Positions 8,497 to 17,149 of a DNA stretch of 32,286 nt are shown here, in pieces (the first letter of the stretch is position 1; each line of letters opens with the position of its first letter). This DNA comes from Akkermansiaceae bacterium. GTDB taxonomy: Bacteria; Verrucomicrobiota; Verrucomicrobiia; Verrucomicrobiales; Akkermansiaceae. The notes under the pieces were generated by a model. It was given only the letters and a program-made list of their open reading frames with translations. It was not told the DNA's origin and made no database searches. The stretch spans positions 1 through 32,286 of the forward strand of contig CAIVKO010000162.1 of the NCBI GenBank assembly GCA_903906515.1, written 5' to 3'. The translations under genes and the position numbers were made by a program.

Positions 8497-11460
8497 TTAT
8501 TTCCGGGTTGGGAGCTCACTCACCTTCAATGTGACCGGGCCTAGTAATCCGGACGGCAACAGCGGGTTGCCGGGTTTGTATGGGTTCCGGGTCGTCTTCG
8601 TCAGTTGCTCGCTTGCGGGCAGCCCTGCGTCCTTGATCAGGCGGTTGGGCCAGAGATTGGCAACGTGGATGCGCAGTTCGTTGCCAGTCGGCTTCAGCAA
8701 TCCTGAAGGCACGGAAACCTGCCATGGAGCGCACCAGACGCCACCGAGATCGCGACCGTTGAGTTCGACTCGCGCCATGCCATTCAACACGCCCAGATTG
8801 AGCACCGTGGTTTTGTCCGTCATGGCCGACGCCGGCGCGTCAAATGTTTTCACGTAACTCGCAATGCCGGAGTAATACCTGATGCCATCCTCGTGACGCT
8901 TCGTCCAATCTTCCAACGTTTCGAACTTCACCGGTTCCTTAGGCCCGCCCCACTTCGGATCGAATGCAACATCCCATGCGCCGGAAAATACCTGGACCGG
9001 CTCCATCTCGGGAAAATTCTTTTGCGTTTCCAATAGAGACTTTTCGTCCTTCCCGCCGAACACGACAAAGAAACTCTGAAAGGCATCGAACTCCATGGGA
9101 ATGCTCGTCAATCCATCGGCACACTGGTATTGCGTGAGGGGTCGCAGTTCGCCGGTCACCGGATCCCAGAGTTGCGGGCTACCTTGGCCGACACGGAAAC
9201 GGCAATCGGTTTTGATCGGATCACTTGTCTTGTTAGAGACGAAGTAGATGTCCCGATCGTTGGTGTGTCTATGGCCATAGCGCACGTGGCCGGTCGCGGT
9301 GAAATCCTCCACCACACCCATTGACTTCAAGATCGCCGCCGTGGTCTCATAGGATGGATAGATCGCCGGAAGACCCGTCAGTTCGCCGCCCCCGTGGACA
9401 AAGCCTTTGCCATAACTGCGTTTTGTTGCTGTCTTTGGCATATCCAGGCTTCCCCATAGATCCTTGGCGAGCGTCTGGACTTCACCATCGCACGCGGGAT
9501 AGCCCGAGAGGCTGGGTGATTTGACCGGCGGCGATCCGACAATCGTGGCTCCGGCTTTCACCAAGTCGCGTATTTTTGTTAGCGCCGCCGGGGTCATCGT
9601 TGCAACCTGCGGCAAGACCATCAAGCGGTAGGAACTTCCGCCCGGAAAGGTGATCAAACCGTCCTTCACTTCGGCACGATCGATGAGGATTTTCGGTGAG
9701 CAGGCATCAAAACCGTAACCTTTCTTGTCTGGCAGCATGCTTGCGGCATCATGGAGAGCGCTGTCCGGCGCCCGGAATACGTGCGGCGCACCTTCGGGTG
9801 TTAGATAGAGAATGTCAGAGACCGTCACGCCTTGTTGCAGCAGATGCGAGCATCGCGCAAGGTATTGATGATAGCCGGTCAGCAGCGGCCAGAATGTCTG
9901 CGTCCGCTCCCAGTGAAGACCATACATCGAAAATGTCATCCCGGGCGAACGGTCCAGCCACGGCTGGTGGGCGAAAGACACGATCACAAACCGGTTGATG
10001 CCCGCAGCGAGAGCCCAATCTCCCTGGTTCTTCAAGGTCCATGGATTTTCCGTCCAATCGGTTTTCACAGCTGTGAATGCTTCGGCCGCGACAATGGGTT
10101 TGCCCATGATATGCCCGATGGATGCGGCCTCGATGCAGCTCCAGGCCGAGTTGAACGTGTTATGCCAGAATTCGCCCTGGGGGATATCAGCAAATGAGCC
10201 AAGATCGAGATCGTTGGCGGGAGTCATGTCATAGGGCTCAATGGTCAGTTGCAAACCGCGCGCATGACATAACGCTTTCATGTGCGCGATGTGGTTTCCT
10301 AACAATAGATCCTGACACGTCATGCGCACATCCCAGAGAAAGCGTTCGGTAATTTCCCGACTGCCCACCACGCGTCCGGAATAGGCGGGGAAATAGGGCC
10401 ATGGATCGTAGCCACGCCGCGTCTTGAACTCCTCGCGGAATCCGGGTGTCCAATTCTGGGCACTCATCTCCCAACTGTCGGCATCCAGCCCGGTAAAACC
10501 CGTCGTGCGATCCAGCGGCCGCGGACCGATGCGTTTGAGAAGCGGGTCAAAGTAGGCCTCGAAATGGGATTCCAGGGCCTTCTTGTCGAACTTGTTACTC
10601 TCGAATCCGAGCCCGGCTGCCGGTGCGGGGCGGGTGTTGGCTCCGGTCGATCGCCGACCCATGCGCAGGATCGTCCACTCACCGGGTGGCACCTCCCATT
10701 GCAGGCGTCCGTCGGCCTGCAATTGGTGAGTCAGGTCGATGATCTTTGCGGGATCGATTCCTTGTGACTTGTCGGTTTCCGGGAATTCGGCTGGTGATGG
10801 GAAGTGTGTCCTGACGCCCGGCATGGAAGTGTAGGGATTGCGAACGAAGAGCGCCTTCTCATCGATATTCTCGACCACGGGATCGCGCCGTGGGAACGCA
10901 TACACTGCGACATCCTCGTAGAACGCGGCGAGTGATTCGCGCATCTCCGGCGTTTGTGTTTTGTGATACGTCGAAACCTGCGGCTGTGGTTTTGGCAGGA
11001 CTTCGTTGAATGTTGCCGGACCCTTGGTATTCACGCTCACAGGGAGCAGGTGCTGCATCGATCCGTTTGCCTTGACCCATGGTCCGCCGGTGCCGGTCCA
11101 ACCGGGTCCCGTGATCGTGGTGAACTCGAGCCCGAGTCGCTCGCATTCGAGGATGGCATGCCGGAAATTATTCTGCCAGATCTCGCTCATGAATGGAACC
11201 TTTCCCGGGGGAACTCCCACATCCACATCCATGTGGATCATCCCCGCTATCCCGGCCTCCTTCATGGACTCGAGATCGGCCGTGATCCCCTCCTTTGTGA
11301 AATGGCCATCCATGTTGATCCAGTAAACCCATGGCTTGGCCGGATGCGGCGGGCTGCGAAACTCGTCTTCGAGCGTGGCGGCATTTGTCTGCGGAGAAAT
11401 ATGCAGCAATGCGGTGAGGATCGCCACACACTGAACCAATTTGCTTTGCCTGCGAATCAT
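8497..11460 (-). CDS. Exported GH106-type alpha-L-rhamnosidase
   Basis: The protein has 987 residues and a signal peptide (hydrophobic VAILTALLHI, cleavage near TNA). The region FRSPPHPAKPWVYWINMDG followed by FTKEGITADLESMKEAGIAG is the N-terminal signature of GH106 alpha-L-rhamnosidases and related proteins. The TIM-barrel region continues with FTTITGPGWTGTGGPWV and, further on, TGLDADSWEMSAQNW and QLTIEPYDMTPANDLDLG, which should hold the catalytic carboxylates. The C-terminal part (about 790-985) looks like a galactose-binding beta-sandwich (VLNLGVLNGMARVELNGRDL). Enzymes of this family release terminal L-rhamnose from complex glycans such as pectin or sulfated polysaccharides. It lies between the sulfatase (51 bases upstream) and the toroid glycosidase (directly abutting), all co-directional, so an operon is likely. 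Confidence 0.83.
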   Translation of the reverse strand: MIRRQSKLVQCVAILTALLHISPQTNAATLEDEFRSPPHPAKPWVYWINMDGHFTKEGITADLESMKEAGIAGMIHMDVDVGVPPGKVPFMSEIWQNNFRHAILECERLGLEFTTITGPGWTGTGGPWVKANGSMQHLLPVSVNTKGPATFNEVLPKPQPQVSTYHKTQTPEMRESLAAFYEDVAVYAFPRRDPVVENIDEKALFVRNPYTSMPGVRTHFPSPAEFPETDKSQGIDPAKIIDLTHQLQADGRLQWEVPPGEWTILRMGRRSTGANTRPAPAAGLGFESNKFDKKALESHFEAYFDPLLKRIGPRPLDRTTGFTGLDADSWEMSAQNWTPGFREEFKTRRGYDPWPYFPAYSGRVVGSREITERFLWDVRMTCQDLLLGNHIAHMKALCHARGLQLTIEPYDMTPANDLDLGSFADIPQGEFWHNTFNSAWSCIEAASIGHIMGKPIVAAEAFTAVKTDWTENPWTLKNQGDWALAAGINRFVIVSFAHQPWLDRSPGMTFSMYGLHWERTQTFWPLLTGYHQYLARCSHLLQQGVTVSDILYLTPEGAPHVFRAPDSALHDAASMLPDKKGYGFDACSPKILIDRAEVKDGLITFPGGSSYRLMVLPQVATMTPAALTKIRDLVKAGATIVGSPPVKSPSLSGYPACDGEVQTLAKDLWGSLDMPKTATKRSYGKGFVHGGGELTGLPAIYPSYETTAAILKSMGVVEDFTATGHVRYGHRHTNDRDIYFVSNKTSDPIKTDCRFRVGQGSPQLWDPVTGELRPLTQYQCADGLTSIPMEFDAFQSFFVVFGGKDEKSLLETQKNFPEMEPVQVFSGAWDVAFDPKWGGPKEPVKFETLEDWTKRHEDGIRYYSGIASYVKTFDAPASAMTDKTTVLNLGVLNGMARVELNGRDLGGVWCAPWQVSVPSGLLKPTGNELRIHVANLWPNRLIKDAGLPASEQLTKTTRNPYKPGNPLLPSGLLGPVTLKVSELPTRK

Positions 11461-11511
11461 CGGTTAGTCATCCTGTGGTCAAGGACGTAATGAATGTTAG
11501 AACTGCGTGTT

Positions 11512-13125
11512 TCATCGTTTCACCTTGGGTTGTTCAGATAGGGTCTTGCGGGCCAGCGTGGTGAACGAGTCGGTCTGCTGCTGCCAGGCTTGCTCCAGTT
11601 CCTTCACTTTTTCCGGCATCTTCTTTGCCAGATCGATTTGTTCGGAGCGATCGGTCCGCATGTCGTAGAGTTCCCACGGATCGCCGTTGGCTGCGACCAG
11701 TTTCCAGTCGCCAACCTGCACGGCGCGATTGCCTTCATGCAACCACCAGAGGCTTTCGCGCTGGATGGTTAGATCCTTGGCGAATGCGGGAACGAGGCTG
11801 TGTCCCGGGGCCTCGGGGATCGGTTCGCCTTTCCAATCCTTCGGTTTCTCGACACCGGCGATCTCAAGCACGGTGGGCGCGATATCGACGAAATGACCGA
11901 GGGTGTGACGCAATTCGTTCTTGGCGGTGATGCCTGCCGGCCAGTGCGCGATGAGCGGTGTGCTGATACCGCCTTCGTGGACCCATGTCTTGTGCCGGCG
12001 GAATGGTGTGTTACTGGCATTGGAAAAGCCAGGGCCGAGGCAGAGGTAGGTCTTGGCACTTCCGGGCTGCGCAGACGGATCATGACCGCCATCGCGGATC
12101 ATCATTTCGGCGCTGGCACCATTGTCGGAGGCGAAGAAGATGATCGTATTTTCGAAGACATCCATCGCCTTGAGCTGCGCGATGATGCGCCCGATCTCCT
12201 GATCCATGCGGTCCACCATCGCGGCGTGGATTGCCATTTTGGTGGCTTGAAACCGGCGCTGCTCGTCCGTGAGTCCATTCCATGGCACGGGCCGATTCAC
12301 TTCACCGGGGCCATATTTTTTCATGATCTCGGGGAAGGCATAGGGCGGCCCGATGTTGCGCTCGACGGCGGACAAGGTCGTGTTGGTGATGCCCATTTCC
12401 TTTTGTCGACCGAAGCGTGCTTCCCGCATGGCATCCCAGCCGACGAGGTATTTGTCGCGATACTTCTCAATATCCTTCGGCAGCGCTTGCAGCGGAAAGT
12501 GAGGCGCGGTGAAGGCGACATAATGGAAGAACGGCTGTTTCGGATAGGTCGTGGCATGGTCCTTCAAGCAATCGATGGCGTGATCGGCGATGGCGATGGT
12601 GGAGTAGTAACCGTCCTCGTTGGCTGCCGGAGTCACGTCATGATCGTTGATCCAGGTACCCTTGGCGGAAAAATAGTTGCCCTGATGATCCACTTTGAAC
12701 GATCGGTCGAAGCCGCCGTCTAGCACATTTCCGTCGATGTGCCATTTGCCGCTGTGGTAGCACCGGTATCCTGCGGGCTTGAGGAAGTCCGGCAGCAGGC
12801 GGGCCCACGACTGGCGCACGCCGAGGGCACCGCCGTCGAGCTTGGGCAGGGTGTCGCGGTGGATTTGCTGGGCATAATAGCCGGTGAGCAGCGCACCACG
12901 CGAGGGCCAGCAGCGCGCGGTGTTGTGGATTTCCGTAAAGCGCAGGCCGTTGTGGGCTAGTGAGTCGAGATTTGGCGTCGAGATCTCACCGCCGTAGCAG
13001 CCGAGGTCGGAAAACCCGAGATCGTCGGCGAGGATGAAAACGATGTTGGGTTTCGATTCCGCCGCGCCAGCTCCTGCGTGAAGCGCGGAAAAAGCGAGGA
13101 TGGCGGTGATCAGGTGCTTCAGCAT
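11512..13125 (-). CDS. Exported formylglycine-dependent sulfatase (S1 family)
   Basis: This is a complete 537-residue sulfatase with a signal peptide (MLKHLITAILAFSALHAGAG). NIVFILADDLG supplies the two N-terminal Asp metal ligands (D34 and D35). RCWPSRGALLTG contains C72-x-P-S-R, the motif whose Cys is converted to formylglycine. IIFFASDNGAS holds the later Asp/Asn metal ligands, and KTWVHEGGISTPLI the usual active-site Lys/His region. As a Cys-type sulfatase it would need a formylglycine-generating enzyme or anaerobic maturase, which is not present in this window. It is the first gene of the sulfatase, rhamnosidase and glycosidase run, and is divergent from the fucosidase. This points to desulfation of a sulfated glycan carrying rhamnose or fucose. 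The position attacked on the sugar cannot be inferred. Confidence 0.95.
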   Translation of the reverse strand: MLKHLITAILAFSALHAGAGAAESKPNIVFILADDLGFSDLGCYGGEISTPNLDSLAHNGLRFTEIHNTARCWPSRGALLTGYYAQQIHRDTLPKLDGGALGVRQSWARLLPDFLKPAGYRCYHSGKWHIDGNVLDGGFDRSFKVDHQGNYFSAKGTWINDHDVTPAANEDGYYSTIAIADHAIDCLKDHATTYPKQPFFHYVAFTAPHFPLQALPKDIEKYRDKYLVGWDAMREARFGRQKEMGITNTTLSAVERNIGPPYAFPEIMKKYGPGEVNRPVPWNGLTDEQRRFQATKMAIHAAMVDRMDQEIGRIIAQLKAMDVFENTIIFFASDNGASAEMMIRDGGHDPSAQPGSAKTYLCLGPGFSNASNTPFRRHKTWVHEGGISTPLIAHWPAGITAKNELRHTLGHFVDIAPTVLEIAGVEKPKDWKGEPIPEAPGHSLVPAFAKDLTIQRESLWWLHEGNRAVQVGDWKLVAANGDPWELYDMRTDRSEQIDLAKKMPEKVKELEQAWQQQTDSFTTLARKTLSEQPKVKR

Positions 13126-13174
13126 GGTCGGTTAGATTTTTTCGTCTGTTTCGGAAAAGATCGGTTTTTTTCGT

Positions 13175-13201
13175 TAAGGTAACGGGAAACGACCTTATAA
13201 T
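13175..13201. promoter_or_regulatory. Candidate operator and -10 box in the sulfatase/fucosidase divergent gap
   Basis: The gap 13126-13340 separates the divergent sulfatase and fucosidase genes. It holds an inverted repeat TAAGGT-N11-ACCTTA (13175-13197) that overlaps a perfect -10 hexamer TATAAT (13196-13201) reading toward the fucosidase. No good -35 is visible 16-18 bases upstream, which would suit an activator-dependent promoter. A regulator bound here could control both genes. The rest of the gap shows no gene. The predicted fucosidase leader would be about 130 bases. Confidence 0.35.
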
Positions 13202-13340
13202 TGGCGGTCAATCCATGTTGGGTTTTGTTTTACCTGATACAATCCTGAATCATGGGAAATTTCACTCCCACCTTGAAAGAGGCCGTCGACCCGGCCCGTT
13301 TGAGGATGACCCCATAGTCAATCACAACATCCAAAGCGCC

Positions 13341-14708
13341 ATGAACCTACGATCGACCCTCGCCGCATTCACCCTGCCCATGCTTGCTTGCACGCTGGCC
13401 CACGCTGAAACACCCACTGAAAAAGACGCCCGCATGCAGTGGTTCAACGAAGCCCGCTTCGGCATGTTCATCCACTGGGGTGTTTATTCCGAGGCTGCTG
13501 GAAATTTCAAAGGCAAACCTGTGCCCGGTGCCGGCGAGTGGCTCCAGAGTGGCGGTAAAATCCCCGCCGCCGAATACCGTGAGGAACTCCTGCCGAAATT
13601 CAACCCCGTCAAATACGACCCCGAGGCATGGGTGATTGCAGCGAAAAATGCCGGCATGAAATATATCGTCATCACCTCTAAACACCACGACGGTTTCTGC
13701 CTCTGGGACTCGAAACTCACCGATTGGGACGTCGGCTCCAGCCCCTACAAGAAGGACCTGCTCAAGCCGCTTGCCGATGCCTGTGCCAAGCACGGCATCA
13801 AATTCTGCCTCTACCATTCGATCATGGACTGGTCCCATCCGGACTGGGGTACCAAGATGCCCTGGCGTGGCAGCGCGGCCAACCCGAATCCGGACATGGA
13901 CCGTTTCACCACCTATCTGAAAGGCCAGCTTGAGGAGATCGTGACGACCTATCACCCCGGCATCCTCTGGTTTGACGGCGAATGGGAAGCCGCATGGACG
14001 CACGAACGTGGAGTGGATCTTTATGATTACCTGCGGAAACTTGATCCCGCGCTCATCATCAACAACCGTGTGGACAAGGGTCGCAAGGGCATGGAAGGAC
14101 ATACCACGGATGCCAAGTTCAAAGGCGACTACGGCACCCCGGAACAACAAATCCCCGCCACCGGCTTCGGCGAGGGCGTGTCGTGGGAATCATGCATGAC
14201 CATGAATGGCACCTGGGGATTCAAAACCAATGACACCAAGTGGAAATCCACCGAAGTCCTCGTCCGCAATCTCATCGACATTGCCAGCAAGGGCGGCAAC
14301 TACCTGCTCAATGTGGGTCCCACAGGTGAGGGCGAAATCCCCGCCGCCTCACTGGAACGCCTCGCCGCCATGGGCGAGTGGATGAAAGTCAATGGCGAGT
14401 CGATCCATGGCACCACCGCCTCACTGTTTCCGAAGGTCTCATGGGACGGTCGTTCAACCACCCGCAAACTTCCTGATGGAAACACCCGTGTCTATCTGCA
14501 CGTCTTCAAGCGCCCTGAAGGCGGCAAGCTCACAGTCAACGGCCTCGTCAACCGACCGGTTTCCGCATCCATTCTCGGCAAGGGTGCCCCCCTCGAAGTC
14601 TCCGGCAAGGAAGGTGACTGGAGCGTCCAACTTCCTGAAGCCCCCCTCGATCCGATCGCGACCGTGGTCACTCTTTCATTCAAAGACAAACCGACGATCA
14701 AACCTTAA
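13341..14708 (+). CDS. Exported GH29 alpha-L-fucosidase
   Basis: This encodes 455 residues from the ATG at 13341; an in-frame ATG at 13215 would add 42 residues ahead of a clear signal peptide (MNLRSTLAAFTLPMLACTLAHA) and is rejected. GH29 motifs are plain: MQWFNEARFGMFIHWGVYS, YIVITSKHHDGFCLWDS, and GILWFDGEWE, whose Asp at about 212 is the expected nucleophile of this retaining family. LIDIASKGGNYLLNVGPTGEG is the usual late barrel motif. A short C-terminal beta-domain follows. The enzyme would release alpha-linked L-fucose from glycans such as fucoidan or host glycoconjugates. It is divergent from the sulfatase operon and convergent with the gingipain-like gene, with which its stop codon overlaps (TTAA shared at 14705-14708). 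Confidence 0.95.
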   Translation: MNLRSTLAAFTLPMLACTLAHAETPTEKDARMQWFNEARFGMFIHWGVYSEAAGNFKGKPVPGAGEWLQSGGKIPAAEYREELLPKFNPVKYDPEAWVIAAKNAGMKYIVITSKHHDGFCLWDSKLTDWDVGSSPYKKDLLKPLADACAKHGIKFCLYHSIMDWSHPDWGTKMPWRGSAANPNPDMDRFTTYLKGQLEEIVTTYHPGILWFDGEWEAAWTHERGVDLYDYLRKLDPALIINNRVDKGRKGMEGHTTDAKFKGDYGTPEQQIPATGFGEGVSWESCMTMNGTWGFKTNDTKWKSTEVLVRNLIDIASKGGNYLLNVGPTGEGEIPAASLERLAAMGEWMKVNGESIHGTTASLFPKVSWDGRSTTRKLPDGNTRVYLHVFKRPEGGKLTVNGLVNRPVSASILGKGAPLEVSGKEGDWSVQLPEAPLDPIATVVTLSFKDKPTIKP

Positions 14709-17083
14709 CGGGCTGGCTGCTGGAACTCGATTTTATAGTCGATTCTGTCGAGTTTGTTAGTGATGACGCCGGTTGTCTGATCGAAATCAGCCAGGCGCAC
14801 GCGCCAGCGGTAGGTGCGGGAACCGTCCGGGTTTTCATCGACCGTGTGCTTGCCGGTCCATCCGAGCGGTGCGGGTGGTTTTTGCCTCTGGGTGATCGAT
14901 TTGATCTGGCGGGTGGTGGTCACCTCGGCATTGATGAAGGTTTCCTCCTTGTCGTATTCCTCCTTGCACCAGGAGTTGTGGGCGTAGGTGCCTGCGCCAC
15001 GGAGAACATAAAGCGGTTTGTTAGCCCAAAGTTTCCAGTCTTCGGGCACGCGCATTTGCACCTTCCACCAGGTCGCGGGGCCATGCACCGTGACGGTATC
15101 GCCCTTGACCTCGACTTTCGCCGGTGCGGACTTGGGAGGCGAGGGCAGGTAGGGTTTGAACGCCGGGTCGCCGAAGAGTGAGCGGATGTAGAGTTGATAG
15201 TGATCGGGTCCGCCGCGGGTTTGGCCGGTTTCGAGGACGAGGGCAGCCATGCTGTTTTCCGCGCGTCGATGTGCTTCACCGATGGTCTGGCCGGTGAAGA
15301 TGCCATTCCAGAATTCGAGCCGTTGTTGTTGCTGCTGGGCTATGCCCGGGCGCGTCTGACCGCAGAAACTCAGCGCCCCGTTGCGGAACATGCGTGAGAT
15401 CACCGAACGGAGTCCCGGTTCATAGTCGAGATTGCAGGTCATGCAACCGCCCGATTCGATGACCGTCGGCGCCAGTAACACGCTGGTGTTCATGTCATAA
15501 GTTTGTCCGATATCCTTCCACCATGAGTGGGCCATGTGGGAGATAAAGGCAACACGGGTCAGCGGGGAATCCTGGCTGATCGATTGCTCGCGCTTGCCTT
15601 TGTTTTTGTTTTTTTCGGATGGAGGCTCAATCCATTTGAGATCATCGACATCGTGGTGTGCCGAGGTATCGAGCCCGACGTTCTCGAAGTTTCCGCCCAT
15701 CGTGTTTTCCCACCGGGCTTGGCCAGCTCGTGAACTCCATGAGGGGTCTAACAACGAGTCATGGGTCACGGTCCGGCTGGCATGGAGGGTGGCGAACATG
15801 GCATTTTCGGCGATGATCCGTCCCACCGCGATTTCGGAAAACAAATCATCGTCGGCATTGGCATACGGGAGATCCGATGTGATGTCGGTGTCTTCTTTTG
15901 TTAGGATGGCCTGGGGGATTGAGTCTGGAAATCCGACGATGCACAGGTAACGCGGGATGCCGGTTGCCGCGTAGAGCTTGCGGAGAGGGGCGATGATATC
16001 CTCCGCAGTTCCGGTAGTGACTGATAGGTCGCAATTGCCACTATATCTCCGTCCGAAATCGAGGGTGCGGGGTTTACCGAGCAGGGTGACCACACCGTTT
16101 TTCTTCAGCGGTCCTTCACCCGGTCCGTCGAAACTGCCATTGCCATCGAGATCGAGGGAAAGGAGAAATTCCTTGCCGGAGGGTCCGAAGCTGAGAACGA
16201 AAGGCACCTTGCCTTCAGGTAGATCGATGACACCCGCCTTCGGCGATTTGGCTCCTGCAGGAATTCCCTTGGGAAGATCGCCTTTGACCGGAGTGCCGGT
16301 GAATGGAACCCGCCAGCGAATGTCGGCATCGACGGGAACCACCATCCCATCGTGCGCGGCTGCGAGGATCGGCGCTGCGAGTGAAATCTTGTGGACCGTG
16401 GTGCTCTTGCGGTCGCGGATATTGACCAGCGCAAGATAAGGCGTCGCTAGCTTTTGTTTCTTCAGGAATTCTAACACGCTGCGTATGTCCGGGAGTTCAT
16501 TGACTTTCAAATTCGCAGGCGCTTTGCCAACGAATAGTTTCTCCTGAACATGGAGACTTTGGAAAACCTCGCTGGTTTTTTTGGAAAGCCCCTGCTCACC
16601 GCAAAAAAGCAGAGGAACACCGAGCCGCGCGGCCAGTGATGAGGCCATCAGCGCGGACGCGTAGTCATCTTCACGGCACAGTACGACGCGGTTGCTGCTG
16701 CTCCAGAAATTGGTGGCGCACAGGTTGGCCGCCTCGGCGGCGGATGCGCACGGCATTTCAAGAAGCTTGCCGAACTGCGGGGCCGGAGTGAGCGGTTTGA
16801 TCCCCAGGTGATAAACTTCATCAGGCTTGAACCGGCGGAGATAATCATCGACCTCACGAGGAATCTGGCCTGATTCATCGAGCGCGATGACAGAGCCGTT
16901 CACCAGGTTGGCCATGTGCGACGCAGGCACGGCGGCGAGGAAGGCGAAATCCTGCCAGCAAGCTTCAGCGGGCTGCGTTACGAACAAGACCGTTTTTTTG
17001 GGGGTCGGCGACCCGCCCATGACGACGGACGTCGGCAGGGCCAGGGCGAGAATGGGGAGCGCGAGCTTGGCGAGGTGTTTCAT
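14705..17083 (-). CDS. Exported gingipain-like (C25-like) protein with CWB2-like N-terminal domain
   Basis: This is a 792-residue secreted protein (signal MKHLAKLALPILALALPTSVVMG; the ATG at 17083 is preferred over a GTG three codons upstream). Around residues 132-190, VVLCREDDYASALMASSLAA followed by LGVPLLFCGEQGLS and EKLFVGKAP resembles a cell-wall-binding repeat 2 (CWB2-like) unit. Around 311-319, DLDGNGSFD forms an EF-hand-like calcium loop. The C-terminal half looks like the caspase-like fold of peptidase family C25: RVAFISHMAHSWW supplies candidate catalytic His516 or His519, IESGGCMTCNLDYEPG candidate Cys547, and SLFGDPAFKPYLP is the characteristic end of the domain. A beta-sandwich of about 140 residues follows. 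It may be a surface cysteine protease, but the usual SCxxG context is altered (GGCMTC), so activity is unproven. Confidence 0.65.
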   Translation of the reverse strand: MKHLAKLALPILALALPTSVVMGGSPTPKKTVLFVTQPAEACWQDFAFLAAVPASHMANLVNGSVIALDESGQIPREVDDYLRRFKPDEVYHLGIKPLTPAPQFGKLLEMPCASAAEAANLCATNFWSSSNRVVLCREDDYASALMASSLAARLGVPLLFCGEQGLSKKTSEVFQSLHVQEKLFVGKAPANLKVNELPDIRSVLEFLKKQKLATPYLALVNIRDRKSTTVHKISLAAPILAAAHDGMVVPVDADIRWRVPFTGTPVKGDLPKGIPAGAKSPKAGVIDLPEGKVPFVLSFGPSGKEFLLSLDLDGNGSFDGPGEGPLKKNGVVTLLGKPRTLDFGRRYSGNCDLSVTTGTAEDIIAPLRKLYAATGIPRYLCIVGFPDSIPQAILTKEDTDITSDLPYANADDDLFSEIAVGRIIAENAMFATLHASRTVTHDSLLDPSWSSRAGQARWENTMGGNFENVGLDTSAHHDVDDLKWIEPPSEKNKNKGKREQSISQDSPLTRVAFISHMAHSWWKDIGQTYDMNTSVLLAPTVIESGGCMTCNLDYEPGLRSVISRMFRNGALSFCGQTRPGIAQQQQQRLEFWNGIFTGQTIGEAHRRAENSMAALVLETGQTRGGPDHYQLYIRSLFGDPAFKPYLPSPPKSAPAKVEVKGDTVTVHGPATWWKVQMRVPEDWKLWANKPLYVLRGAGTYAHNSWCKEEYDKEETFINAEVTTTRQIKSITQRQKPPAPLGWTGKHTVDENPDGSRTYRWRVRLADFDQTTGVITNKLDRIDYKIEFQQPAR

Positions 17084-17149
17084 GCGAAGCACGTTCTACG
17101 TTTGCATTCGCGCGCGTCTGTCATGGGTTAAAACACATCGCCCTCGTTA

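Noticed and set aside
13215-13340. Longer start for the fucosidase at 13215
   Set aside because: It puts 42 unrelated residues in front of a clear signal peptide; the ATG at 13341 fits better.
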